A program made the position numbers and the translations under genes. The notes beneath the pieces are model-generated. The model was given only the letters and a program-made list of their open reading frames with translations. It was not told the DNA's origin and did no database searches. Shown here piece after piece: positions 1 to 6,959 of a DNA stretch of 16,254 nucleotides. Origin of the DNA: DASXTB01 sp036505615 (GTDB lineage Bacteria; Acidobacteriota; UBA6911; JACQSX01); assembly GCA_036505615.1 (NCBI GenBank), contig DASXTB010000408.1, positions 1 through 16,254 of the forward strand, given 5' to 3'. Each line of letters begins with the position of its first letter. Position 1 is the first letter of the stretch.

Positions 1-321
1 AAGCAGTGGTTGCACGATCAGGACGTTTTTGAATGGTCGGATCCTCAGGCTGGGGCGATTGTCTACGCGCGCTGCGACGGAATCGATTCTCTGCGCCTAG
101 TGGAGGACCTGCGCAAGGAGAAAAGCGTCTTGGTTGTGCCGGGCGCTCATTTTCTGATGGACAATTACTTGCGATTCGGCTTTGGCAGCGAGCCCCAAAA
201 ACTCAAAGCGGGCTTGAATCGCGTTGCGGATTTCCTAAAGACGGTCGCGGGCCGAAGGCCCCAAGTGGAAAGTCCAAAGTCTAAAGTCAAAAGTCGCAAG
301 TCCAACCCGTTTGCAGGTTAA
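1..321 (+). CDS. PLP-dependent aminotransferase class I/II, C-terminal end (5' truncated by window)
   Basis: The frame is open from the first base, so the gene starts upstream and only about 106 C-terminal residues are visible. The segment with VVPGAHF followed by NYLRFGFG is the C-terminal small-domain signature of fold-type I aminotransferases (aspartate/aromatic/alanine type). The Arg in YLRFGFG (visible residue 58) matches the Arg that binds the substrate carboxylate in this family. The enzyme would be cytosolic and transfer an amino group using pyridoxal phosphate; the substrate cannot be told from this end. The last 20 or so residues are Lys/Ser/Arg/Pro-rich and are translated from a short-unit repeat that begins near base 262. 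The TAA stop at 319-321 also lies inside a repeat unit. The native family end is probably near the residues FLKTV, so the tail looks like a repeat-derived extension. The family call is good; the specificity is unknown. Confidence 0.8.
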   Translation, partial: KQWLHDQDVFEWSDPQAGAIVYARCDGIDSLRLVEDLRKEKSVLVVPGAHFLMDNYLRFGFGSEPQKLKAGLNRVADFLKTVAGRRPQVESPKSKVKSRKSNPFAG

Positions 322-463
322 CAGGTTGGCAGGTTAGCAGGTTAGACGCCTTGGAATGTTAAAGGATAGCCGGTCGCAACGACTTTGAAACCTGTAACTT
401 GCTAACCTGTAAACCTGTGCACCGGTTATTCGGACTTTCGACCTGCGACTTTCGACTTGCGAC
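262..463. repeat. Nested palindromic short-unit array between convergent genes
   Basis: Four blocks are visible. Block A (about 265-304) repeats AAAGTC-type units. Block B (314-343) repeats CAGGTTAG-type units of 8 bp. After a roughly 45-bp centre, block B' (388-418) repeats the reverse complement (AACCTG units) and block A' (430-463) repeats GACTTTCG/GACTTGCG units. The order A-B-centre-B'-A' is a nested inverted repeat that could fold into a long imperfect hairpin. It spans the end of the aminotransferase and stops 7 bp short of the stop of the convergent lipoprotein gene. That position would suit a two-way transcription stop, but no classical T-tract terminator is seen. Confidence 0.8.
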
Positions 464-470
464 GCGAAGC

Positions 471-1520
471 TTACCGGATTACAAATTCCAGCGGCGCTTC
501 CAGGCGGAAACTAAGTCGCGACTCAGGACCAATGCGAAGCGGCTTGCCTTTCGAAGTAACGGCGCCCACCGTGCCTGTTCCGGCTCCCACAGTAGCGCCG
601 ATAATGGCGCCTTTCTTGCCGCCCGTGATGGCTCCCAGAACGGCTCCGATTGCGGCTCCGCCGCCGATCTTGACAGCGTCATCTCTGGCCTTGTTCTCGC
701 CGTGCATGTCGATTTTGCTGGTGCGCAGATTATACTGCTGGCCCCGGATGACGATGCTTTCCAGCTCCAGAGTCATTTCTGCTCGCCCACCAACTTTTCC
801 CGCCTGTTGTACGCTTACGATGTGTCCGGTCACTTCACTGTTGGCGGGGACCAGGATTTTCCCATTTTGAGTAACATCAGTGTCAAGAATAGCCGCGAAT
901 CGCTCCCCAGGGCGGGCATCCTCGCTGCTGAGCCGGTCCAGCGTACGGATGGTCAATTCGGTTCCGGCTGGAATTGTCACTTTCTCTTCCCTGGGTGGGG
1001 CAGGCGGCACCGATTCGGGCTGTTGTGCAATGACTTCTTCCTGTCGCTGCGTGCGGCGCAGGTCGCGGTTGGAAGGTTCGGCCGGGATCTGAGAATCCGG
1101 CAACGGCACCGCTTCGGGAGCCGACGCTCGTGTCTCAGACTGTGCCGTAGCTGTGCCGGAGAAGACCGGGGGTGCGGCCGGTTGAGACGCAGCGGCCGGC
1201 ACACTTGCAGAATATGTGGGTTGCCGGGTTGACTGTAAAGGGCGAACCGATCGCGACGTAGTACTTCGCGCGGTACCTCGAGAAGGGGGGTATGCGGGCG
1301 CCGGCTTCCTATAAACAGGCACGGAATAATCAGGAGCCGGTCGCGCTTCGCTAGCCTGCGCGGAGGACTCTGGCTGGCTCAAAGCCGTATCTGAAGGCCC
1401 TTTTTGTTGCTGCTGCGCCGTTTTTGACTTTGGGCGAAGAGTCTGATCATTGCTGCTTGAACAGGCCGATGCAAGAAGCAACACTCCTGCCAAAACCAAA
1501 AAAACTGCCCGATTTCTCAT
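471..1520 (-). CDS. Lipoprotein with disordered linker, beta domain and C-terminal glycine zipper
   Basis: The 349-residue product starts with a lipoprotein signal (hydrophobic residues 5-18, lipobox LASAC with Cys20), so it should be lipid-anchored outside the inner membrane. Residues 21-175 are low-complexity and rich in Gln, Pro, Ser and Ala, likely an unstructured linker. Residues 178-275 look like a compact beta domain (TIPAGTELTIRTLDRLSS, then KILVPANSEVTGHI), resembling the beta domains of VirB10/TrbI-like and Acidobacterial envelope proteins. Residues 284-322 form a glycine zipper (GGGAAIGAVLGAITGGKKGA), a membrane-inserting or self-associating motif. The ATG has a strong ribosome binding site (GGAGG, 6 bp upstream) and a promoter candidate about 40 bp upstream. 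It is divergent from the small lipoprotein gene at 1725 and convergent with the aminotransferase. No precise function is recognised; an envelope-spanning structural role is inference. Confidence 0.75.
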   Translation of the reverse strand: MRNRAVFLVLAGVLLLASACSSSNDQTLRPKSKTAQQQQKGPSDTALSQPESSAQASEARPAPDYSVPVYRKPAPAYPPSRGTARSTTSRSVRPLQSTRQPTYSASVPAAASQPAAPPVFSGTATAQSETRASAPEAVPLPDSQIPAEPSNRDLRRTQRQEEVIAQQPESVPPAPPREEKVTIPAGTELTIRTLDRLSSEDARPGERFAAILDTDVTQNGKILVPANSEVTGHIVSVQQAGKVGGRAEMTLELESIVIRGQQYNLRTSKIDMHGENKARDDAVKIGGGAAIGAVLGAITGGKKGAIIGATVGAGTGTVGAVTSKGKPLRIGPESRLSFRLEAPLEFVIR

Positions 1521-1561
1521 GCCATTCCTCCAGATTTCTCCAACGGTGAAACTTTCAGTAC

Positions 1562-1591
1562 ATTAGATGGGTTTCCGCGTAAAAAGTTCAA
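1562..1591 (-). promoter_or_regulatory. Sigma70-like promoter for the 349-residue lipoprotein gene
   Basis: Read on the minus strand, TTGAAC (1586-1591) is followed by an 18-bp spacer and TCTAAT (1562-1567). The -10 box matches consensus at 5 of 6 positions and the -35 at 4 of 6. A start near 1555 would give a leader of about 35 nt containing the GGAGG ribosome binding site. Position and spacing fit, but the call rests on consensus matching only. Confidence 0.5.
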
Positions 1592-1677
1592 CGAAAAAAT
1601 TAAGAAGCAAATTGATACTTTTGCAATCCGTGGTAATCAGTAAACAGATAGTGGCCGTCCCGTGACAGGTGGATAAA

Positions 1678-1693
1678 CCGGTCTTGGGACCGG
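1678..1693 (+). other. Small GC hairpin with short T run before the lipoprotein gene
   Basis: CCGGTC and GACCGG form a perfect 6-bp stem around a TTGG loop, followed by CTTTTG. It lies in the leader of the gene starting at 1725, about 18 bp before its Shine-Dalgarno. The shape is that of a weak terminator or attenuator, or a stabilising 5' hairpin. The T run is only four bases, so termination would be inefficient. Confidence 0.35.
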
Positions 1694-1724
1694 CTTTTGA
1701 AGCGGAAGGAAGAAGGAGATTGGT

Positions 1725-2072
1725 ATGAAAAAATCATGGCTTACCCTGGGCCTGCTCGCTCTGCTGGTGGCTGCGGGTTGTGCCGTGCACAGGCACATTT
1801 CGGAGATCAAGGCCGATCCTGGCCGATACACGGACCGTTCCGCAGTAATAGAAGGAACGGTGGTTCGCAGCTATGGCGTCTGGAAATATGGGGCTTACGA
1901 GCTGGAGGATTCAACGGGAAGCATTTGGGTGATCGCAAGCCGCACCACGCCTGGCAAGGGGAGCCACGTCCAGGTCAAGGGGAAGGCCCGTACTGCTTTC
2001 AACCTGCCTTTCATCAACTTCGTCGGAACTGCCTTTCAGGAAGAAGAGCGTAAGACGCGCGGGCGCTTTTGA
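1725..2072 (+). CDS. Small OB-fold-like lipoprotein
   Basis: The 115-residue product has a lipoprotein signal (MKKSW, hydrophobic core, lipobox VAAGC with Cys19). The mature part follows the pattern of small bacterial OB-fold lipoproteins: DPGRYTDRSAVIEGTV, then YELEDSTGSIWVIA, then GSHVQVKGKA, alternating beta strands with a turn between. Such domains bind ligands or nucleic-acid-like polymers in other contexts, but no ligand can be read here. A strong AAGGAG lies 7 bp before the ATG and fixes the start. The gene is divergent from the 349-residue lipoprotein gene, with about 200 bp between them. Its TGA stop abuts the first unit of a repeat array. The fold assignment is by pattern and moderate; the function is unknown. 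Confidence 0.7.
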   Translation: MKKSWLTLGLLALLVAAGCAVHRHISEIKADPGRYTDRSAVIEGTVVRSYGVWKYGAYELEDSTGSIWVIASRTTPGKGSHVQVKGKARTAFNLPFINFVGTAFQEEERKTRGRF

Positions 2073-2320
2073 ATGCCGAATGTCGAATTCCAAATGCCGA
2101 AATTCGGCGGCCAGATCGAAAGTCGAAGGTCTAAAGTCGAAAGTCGAACGTCCAAAGTCTGACTTTCGACTTGCGACCTGAGACTTTGGAGCTCCTGACT
2201 TGCGGACCTGTTGACCTGGACTTTGGACTTTCGACTTTGGACCTTCGACTTTTCGTCAGACCTTCGACGTGCGACCTAGTCGCAGCATTCGTCATTCGAA
2301 ATTCGTCATTAGAAATTCGT
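2071..2320. repeat. Nested palindromic array filling the 305-bp gap between lipoprotein and ligase genes
   Basis: The gap 2073-2377 holds no gene. Its left outer block (2071-2106) repeats GAATGCCGAATGTCG-like units. The left inner block (2117-2160) repeats GAAAGTCGAA/AAAGTC units. The right inner block (2161-2277) repeats GACTTTCGACTTGCG and GACTTTGGA units, the reverse complement of the left inner block. The right outer block (2285-2320) repeats ATTCGTCATTCGAA, the complement of the left outer block. The result is a two-layer imperfect hairpin. It is followed by TTTTTCTTCCC (2320-2330), which could help a terminator. 2331-2377 carries the leader and ribosome binding site of the ligase gene. 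Confidence 0.8.
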
Positions 2321-2377
2321 TTTTCTTCCCTTTAACCACTACCGAATATTAGAATCGCGCAATTCCAGAGGAAAACA

Positions 2378-5170
2378 GTGTTGATCGAGCGATATCTGGA
2401 AGTTGCGGAACGTTTTTCCCACGCGACAGCGCTGCAGTTCAGCACCGACGAAGGTTTGCAAGCCTTTAGCTACGGCGAAGTGTCCGCCGCCGCAAATCGT
2501 ATTGCCGAATTCATTCGCTCCAGAATCTCTGAGAGAAATACCCCGGTGGCGATCCTTATGAATTACGATCCCTACTGGGCGATGGTCTTCTTTGGGATTT
2601 ACCTCTCCGAGTCTTGCGTCGTTCCACTGGATATTCAGCTTTCAGCAGATGAAGTGGCCAACTTGGTTCGACATTCAGGAGCCGAAATGGTCTTTACCGA
2701 TGGGGCCAACCAGGGAAAACTGGAGGGATCAAAAGTCGCCGCCGTCGATCCTCACAAAGAGGAACTTTTTCCGACTCCCAAACGGGGTTCGGAAGAACCG
2801 CAGATCAAAACGTCGCAGGTCGCAGGTCGCAGGTCGCAGGTTCAAAAACAAGACCCGCCGGCCACAGGCCAAAAGTCTGAATCAGACCTGCGACCTGCGA
2901 CCTTCGACTTGCGACCTTCGTCATCCAACCCGCAATCGGCAACATCCCACCGCAAACCGCTCGACCCGATGGTGATTATCTACACGTCGGGTACGACCGG
3001 GGATCCCAAAGGGGTGATGCTCAGCGAGTCCAACTTTCAAACGGAGGTTAATGCCTTGCTTGAGCTGGTCGACTTCGGCGAGACAGATCATTTGCTCAGC
3101 GTGCTGCCGCTGCATCATGTGCTCGCGCTGCTGACGGGCCTGCTGACGCCCCTTTACCGCGGAGCAAAGGTCACTTTTCTTTCGACTTTGGAGCGGACCA
3201 AAGTTCTGCGCGCACTTCAGACTCTGGGGATTACCGTCTTTGTTTGTGTTCCTCAGTTTTTTTATCTCCTGCATTCCCGTGTCTTGGCGGAGATTTCTCG
3301 CAAGCCGGCAATTCTCCAAAAAATTGCACGGACACTGATGCGAATCAATTTCTCACTCCGAAAGCATGGAGTGAATCTGGGAAAGTGGTTTTTCCCCCAG
3401 ATTCACCGCCCTTTCGGAGAGAGGTTCCGTTTTTTTGTCGCCGGCGGCTCTTATTTTGAGCCGGCCGTTATTCGAGATCTCGCCGCCTGGGGATTCGACG
3501 TGGTACAGGGATACGGCCTGACAGAAACCACCGGAGCTTGTGCGGCCACCCCTCTCGCCGACCAGCACTGGGGAAGCGTAGGCCGCCCGCTGCGCGGCGT
3601 GGAACTGAAAGTTCTGAATCCCAATAAAGAAGGGCAAGGAGAAATCGCCATCCGAGGACCGGTCGTCACGCCCGGCTATTACAAGAATGAAGAGGCAACC
3701 AGGGAATCGTTCCAGGAGGGGTGGTTTCTGTCTGGAGACCTGGGTTACCGCGATAAGCAGGGCTTCTACTACATCACTGGAAGATTGAAGGAAGTTATCG
3801 TCCTGGCTTCAGGCAAGAATGTGTATCCGGAAGAATTGGAGCGGCACTACTCAAAGCACCCGTCGATCAAGGAAGTGGCTATCGTTCCGCAGACCGGACC
3901 GGGAGGCGATGAGAACCTGCATGCCATCGTCGTGCCTGATTTTGAGTATTTGAAATCGCAGAAAATCACCAATTCGATGGAGGTGATACGGTTCGAAATC
4001 GAAAAGCTCGCCACTCAACTGCCTCCTTACAAGCGGGTTGCCGGATTGCAGCTACGCTCGCAGCCGCTGCCCCGCACCACTACAAAAAAACTGAAGCGCC
4101 ACGAGTTGCAGGTGCAACTGAAAAAAGGGGAAGCGACGACGGCAGAGCCGCCAAAATTTGATAACCGTGTAATTGATGAAACTTACCGTTTTATGACAGG
4201 GCTAGGCAAAAAGCCGGAGGCCATCGGCGCGGAAAGCAATCTGGAATTGGATCTTGGTCTTGACTCATTGCAGCGTGTCGAGTTGTTCGGCCATCTGGAG
4301 GAGGTATTCGGCACGTCCATCTCAGAAGATCAGGCGGGTGAAATCTACACTCTGAAAGATCTTGTTTCGCAATTCGACCCTGAAACTGCCGCCCAGCCCC
4401 AGGGGCGGACACAGGGACAAAGCTGGGCAAAGCTTCTTGCTCAGGATGAGCCTTTTGCCGAACAGTTTCTGCGATCGCGGCCGGTCAGCCATCAGGTGGT
4501 TCAATTCCTGAGACTGTTCTTTCGCTACTGCTTTGGAAAACCTTTTTTCAAGCTTCGCCTAGCGGGGGCGGAGAACCTGCCAGAAAGCGGGCCTTACATG
4601 ATTTGTCCCAACCATGCCAGCTACCTGGATGGATTGTTCTTTGTTTCGGCTTTCCCCCAGGCAGTGTTTGATCGAGTATTCTTTCTTGGCTACAGCGAAT
4701 ACTTCAACAGGGGAATCAGGAAGAAGGTGGCGCAGTGGTTGCACATCGTCCCACTTGACCCGGACTCCTATTTGGTCCGCGCCCTCCGCGCAGGCGCGAT
4801 GGGCCTGAGACAGGGGCGTATTCTGTGTATCTTCCCGGAAGGAGCGCGTTCGGTGGACGGAAAAGTAAAACAGTTCAAACATGGCGCATCGATTCTGGCG
4901 CGTGAAGCGAACGTCCCGGTCACTCCGGCCGCCATAGCCGGAACATTCGAAGTTTGGCCCCGGCACCGCAAACGCATTCAATTCCATCCGGTAAGCATCG
5001 TATTTGGCAAGCCGATGACACCCCAATCCTATCCGGGTTATGAGGAGTTTACGCATGCGTTGCAGACGGCCGTGGAGGAGTTATTTGCCAAAGCTTGCAG
5101 CGGCTTAAACGCAAGTCAATATAATGACACCGATGCGCAAGAGCATCGGCGCCAAAAGACCGCCGGGTAG
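2378..5170 (+). CDS. Acyl-activating ligase, acyl carrier and PlsC acyltransferase fusion (Aas-like)
   Basis: The 930-residue protein has three domains in order. Residues 1-590 are an AMP-binding acyl-CoA/acyl-ACP synthetase: P-loop YTSGTTGDPKG (202-212), GYGLTET (378-384), SGD with Asp454, GRLKE (468-472) and Lys480 in SGKNVYPEE. Residues about 595-665 are an acyl carrier domain with the phosphopantetheine Ser630 in LGLDSLQ. Residues about 720-905 are a PlsC/LPLAT acyltransferase with NHASYLD (His746, Asp751) and FPEG (819-822). It likely activates fatty acids with ATP, loads its own carrier and acylates a lysolipid at the membrane. E. coli Aas has the acyltransferase first and no carrier domain, so the order here is reversed. 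The GTG start is supported by AGAGGA 5 bp upstream. Residues about 145-193 are repeat-derived and inserted before the P-loop without breaking the frame. Confidence 0.88.
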   Translation: MLIERYLEVAERFSHATALQFSTDEGLQAFSYGEVSAAANRIAEFIRSRISERNTPVAILMNYDPYWAMVFFGIYLSESCVVPLDIQLSADEVANLVRHSGAEMVFTDGANQGKLEGSKVAAVDPHKEELFPTPKRGSEEPQIKTSQVAGRRSQVQKQDPPATGQKSESDLRPATFDLRPSSSNPQSATSHRKPLDPMVIIYTSGTTGDPKGVMLSESNFQTEVNALLELVDFGETDHLLSVLPLHHVLALLTGLLTPLYRGAKVTFLSTLERTKVLRALQTLGITVFVCVPQFFYLLHSRVLAEISRKPAILQKIARTLMRINFSLRKHGVNLGKWFFPQIHRPFGERFRFFVAGGSYFEPAVIRDLAAWGFDVVQGYGLTETTGACAATPLADQHWGSVGRPLRGVELKVLNPNKEGQGEIAIRGPVVTPGYYKNEEATRESFQEGWFLSGDLGYRDKQGFYYITGRLKEVIVLASGKNVYPEELERHYSKHPSIKEVAIVPQTGPGGDENLHAIVVPDFEYLKSQKITNSMEVIRFEIEKLATQLPPYKRVAGLQLRSQPLPRTTTKKLKRHELQVQLKKGEATTAEPPKFDNRVIDETYRFMTGLGKKPEAIGAESNLELDLGLDSLQRVELFGHLEEVFGTSISEDQAGEIYTLKDLVSQFDPETAAQPQGRTQGQSWAKLLAQDEPFAEQFLRSRPVSHQVVQFLRLFFRYCFGKPFFKLRLAGAENLPESGPYMICPNHASYLDGLFFVSAFPQAVFDRVFFLGYSEYFNRGIRKKVAQWLHIVPLDPDSYLVRALRAGAMGLRQGRILCIFPEGARSVDGKVKQFKHGASILAREANVPVTPAAIAGTFEVWPRHRKRIQFHPVSIVFGKPMTPQSYPGYEEFTHALQTAVEELFAKACSGLNASQYNDTDAQEHRRQKTAG
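2811..2960. repeat. Palindromic GTCGCAG/CTGCGAC array inside the ligase coding sequence
   Basis: From 2811 to 2846 the 7-bp unit GTCGCAG repeats about four times. After a GC-rich centre, 2884-2918 repeats CGACCTG/CGACTTG, the reverse complement. The same unit type appears at the borders 265-463 and 2117-2277, so this is the intergenic repeat family inside an open frame. It encodes a Gln/Ser/Arg/Pro-rich stretch of about 45-50 residues in the loop just before the ATP-binding P-loop. Confidence 0.8.
5130..5149. other. Perfect hairpin at the 3' end of the ligase-acyltransferase gene
   Basis: CCGATGC and GCATCGG form a 7-bp perfect stem with a 6-base loop, 21 bp before the stop codon at 5168-5170. 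No T run follows, so it is not a standard terminator. It could stabilise the 3' end of the message or be chance. Confidence 0.35.
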
Positions 5171-5292
5171 GTTAGAGCTTTGTTGCATTCCCGACCTCAA
5201 AATCGCACCGAAACTGTGATAACTTTGGTCCGTGCCGCGCGTTCTTTTTTCCTGTGGGCGTACGGAATCCTGTAATCCCTATTGCTGTAGTC

Positions 5293-5301
5293 TGATCTAA
5301 T
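5293..5301 (+). promoter_or_regulatory. Extended -10 promoter candidate for the sigma factor operon
   Basis: TGATCTAAT is an extended -10 (TGN plus a 5-of-6 match to TATAAT). It ends 5 bp before the ATG at 5307 and has no convincing -35. A start 6-7 bp downstream would fall on the start codon, implying a leaderless message. That agrees with the absence of a Shine-Dalgarno. The surrounding gap 5171-5306 shows no other feature. Confidence 0.35.
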
Positions 5302-5306
5302 AAGTG

Positions 5307-5930
5307 ATGAAGACGGGATCGGTGGCCGTGCTGAAGTCTCAGGTGTTTAGCCTGAAAGCTGAAGAATCAGCGGTACTTAAGCGGATCCGAGAGGGCGAAA
5401 CTGAGCTATTCAGCCGGCTTGTCGAAGTCCACCAGAGAAAGATTTATAGGGTCGCCCTGTACTACGTACGCGATCCGTTGGTGGCCGACAGCCTGACGCA
5501 GGACAGCTTCATCAAAGCGTTTGAGAACATCCACCGATTTCGGGAAGAGGCATCATTTGAGACCTGGCTGACTCGGATAACGATTAATCTCTGCCTCAAT
5601 TTTCTGAAGCAGCAGCAGCGCGAGCTAAAGCAGAATATTACGGAGAATCTCGGCGAAGACGAACAGGGCAACGTGCTGAGGTTTCAAATCGCAGATCCGA
5701 CAGGATCTCCCGAGGAGCGACTGATCCGGCAGGAAACGATGCAGCGGGTGGAGCGGGCGATTTCCTTGATGTCGCCGCAGCAGAAAGCCGTTTTCCAACT
5801 GCGACATTATGAAGGATTGTCGCTGGAAGAAATAGGCCGCGTTATGCAGATGAATATCGGCACCATCAAGAGCCATTTGTTTCGCGCCGTGCAGAAAGTG
5901 CGCGACATGTTGAGAGATTGTTATGAATAA
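5307..5930 (+). CDS. ECF-family RNA polymerase sigma factor
   Basis: The 207-residue protein has the two-domain layout of extracytoplasmic-function sigma factors. Region 2 spans about residues 31-100 (FSRLVEVHQRKIYRVALYYV, then SFIKAFENIHRFR and FETWLTRITINLCLNFL). Region 4 spans about 145-203 with a helix-turn-helix (LSLEEIGRVMQMNIGTIKSH). It would direct RNA polymerase to envelope-stress-type promoters. The usual acidic DAEDLTQ motif of region 2 reads VADSLTQ here, a mild divergence. A GTG three bases earlier (5304) is an alternative start; ATG is preferred. The gene overlaps the anti-sigma gene by 8 bp, which implies translational coupling and one regulatory unit. Confidence 0.92.
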   Translation: MKTGSVAVLKSQVFSLKAEESAVLKRIREGETELFSRLVEVHQRKIYRVALYYVRDPLVADSLTQDSFIKAFENIHRFREEASFETWLTRITINLCLNFLKQQQRELKQNITENLGEDEQGNVLRFQIADPTGSPEERLIRQETMQRVERAISLMSPQQKAVFQLRHYEGLSLEEIGRVMQMNIGTIKSHLFRAVQKVRDMLRDCYE

Positions 5931-6471
5931 TGAAAAGCATCTTACACTGGAGAATTTCTTAAGGCTCTATCTGGTGCCTGAAGAGCGCGTAGATTTCGAG
6001 CAACATTTAGTTCACTGCCCTGATTGCCTGGAGAGGTTTCACCGCGTACAGCGGGAAATGCGAGACCAGGCAGCGGAGTTCCAGCAACAGATCGAGAGCG
6101 TTCCGGAGAGTTTCTGGGCGACTCAGCGTCACCAGATTCTTTGGCGAGTGCGCGCTCAGCCGCAAAAAAGTAATTTTTTGGGACTTTTTGATTTAAAGAT
6201 ATGGGCTACAGTTGCTGCAATCTTTGTCTTTTCCGTGGTCCTGATCCGCTGGACGCCTCGGCAGCCGATCGACGTTTCTCGGTCCGACAGCATGGAAGCG
6301 GTTTCCAGAGTGGTAACCAAGGATTATCGTGACGAACTCCTGTTGCGACAGGTCAATCAGGCTCTGAACGAAGACCAGGCGGATCCGCTCCAGCCGCTGG
6401 ACCTGATCGTCAAAGTGCCGGACAAGGAGTGCCAGAACGCCGACAAAGAGCACTATCATGAAATCTCGTAG
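5923..6471 (+). CDS. Membrane-anchored zinc-finger anti-sigma factor
   Basis: The 182-residue protein has an N-terminal zinc-binding anti-sigma (ZAS/zf-HC2) motif, His28-x3-Cys32-x2-Cys35 in HLVHCPDC. One membrane segment follows at about residues 93-110 (IWATVAAIFVFSVVLIRW), then a periplasmic tail of about 70 residues. This is the classical layout of anti-sigma factors that hold an ECF sigma at the membrane until an envelope signal releases it. It overlaps the sigma gene by 8 bp and the Spy-like gene by 14 bp, so the three are one transcription unit. The tail has no recognisable sensor domain. It probably senses through its periplasmic part, perhaps together with the Spy-like protein encoded next. 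Confidence 0.85.
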   Translation: MNNEKHLTLENFLRLYLVPEERVDFEQHLVHCPDCLERFHRVQREMRDQAAEFQQQIESVPESFWATQRHQILWRVRAQPQKSNFLGLFDLKIWATVAAIFVFSVVLIRWTPRQPIDVSRSDSMEAVSRVVTKDYRDELLLRQVNQALNEDQADPLQPLDLIVKVPDKECQNADKEHYHEIS

Positions 6472-6949
6472 GCTTGCCCGGTTCCTGTTCCTTCTGGCCG
6501 CTCTGTGCGGAGCGGCCCCCTTGTACGCCCAAATCGACATTCCCCAGGGCAAGTGGTGGAAAAACGACGCCGAACTGGTGCAGGCTCTCAATTTGACACC
6601 GCATCAGGTTGAACAGATTGAGAATATTTTTGAGAGTTACCGCGATACGCTGCTCGACCTGCAGCTTGACTTCCAAAAGAAATCGCTTGACTTGAAACGC
6701 ATGCTGCAAGCCGACAGGCTGGATGAGCAGCGTATAGAAGTGCAGGCAACGCAGCTAGAGCAGGCCCGCAGCGAACTGGCCAAACAGCGTCTGATGATGA
6801 TGGTAAAAATCAGAAAACAGCTCACCCCCGATCAGTGGCGCATTCTGCAGGAAAAGCACGCCCAGCGAAAAAAGGAACGCGAACTGATGGGCATACCGAA
6901 GAATGGTGGCAGGCCCGGCCAACTGCGGATTCCGCCCGGGGGCAAATGA
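6458..6949 (+). CDS. Spy/CpxP-like periplasmic LTxxQ protein
   Basis: The 163-residue product has a Sec signal peptide (MKSRRLARF, hydrophobic residues 9-24, likely cut near YAQ). The mature part is almost entirely helical and charged. It carries two LTxxQ motifs, LTPHQ (46-50) and LTPDQ (122-126), the hallmark of the Spy/CpxP/CnrX group of periplasmic chaperones and stress sensors. The tail is basic and Gly/Pro-rich (GRPGQLRIPPGGK). It is the third gene of the sigma/anti-sigma operon. By family knowledge it could bind unfolded proteins or metal and modulate the anti-sigma; by context it is an envelope-stress effector or sensor. Which of the two it is cannot be read from sequence. Confidence 0.82.
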   Translation: MKSRRLARFLFLLAALCGAAPLYAQIDIPQGKWWKNDAELVQALNLTPHQVEQIENIFESYRDTLLDLQLDFQKKSLDLKRMLQADRLDEQRIEVQATQLEQARSELAKQRLMMMVKIRKQLTPDQWRILQEKHAQRKKERELMGIPKNGGRPGQLRIPPGGK

Positions 6950-6959
6950 CCCAGAATTA

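Noticed and set aside
399..1232. 277-codon plus-strand open frame opposite the 349-residue lipoprotein.
   Set aside because: It is antisense to a gene with signal, promoter and ribosome binding site; its sequence has no recognisable domain.
1650..1712. Possible cyclic-di-GMP (GEMM) riboswitch before the small lipoprotein gene (GGATAAACCGGTC hairpin).
   Set aside because: The conserved GNRA loop and the GACGCAAAGCC-type strand are missing; only a general AAACC-hairpin resemblance remains.
2811..2960. CRISPR-like array (also considered for the other short-unit arrays).
   Set aside because: Units are 6-10 bp with no unique spacers and occur in inverted arms; no cas genes are present.
5209..5234. 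ECF-type promoter (CGAAACT ... GTCCGTG) for autoregulation of the sigma operon.
   Set aside because: The spacer is 12 bp, too short; an alternative GGAATC ... GTCTGA pair has 20 bp, too long.
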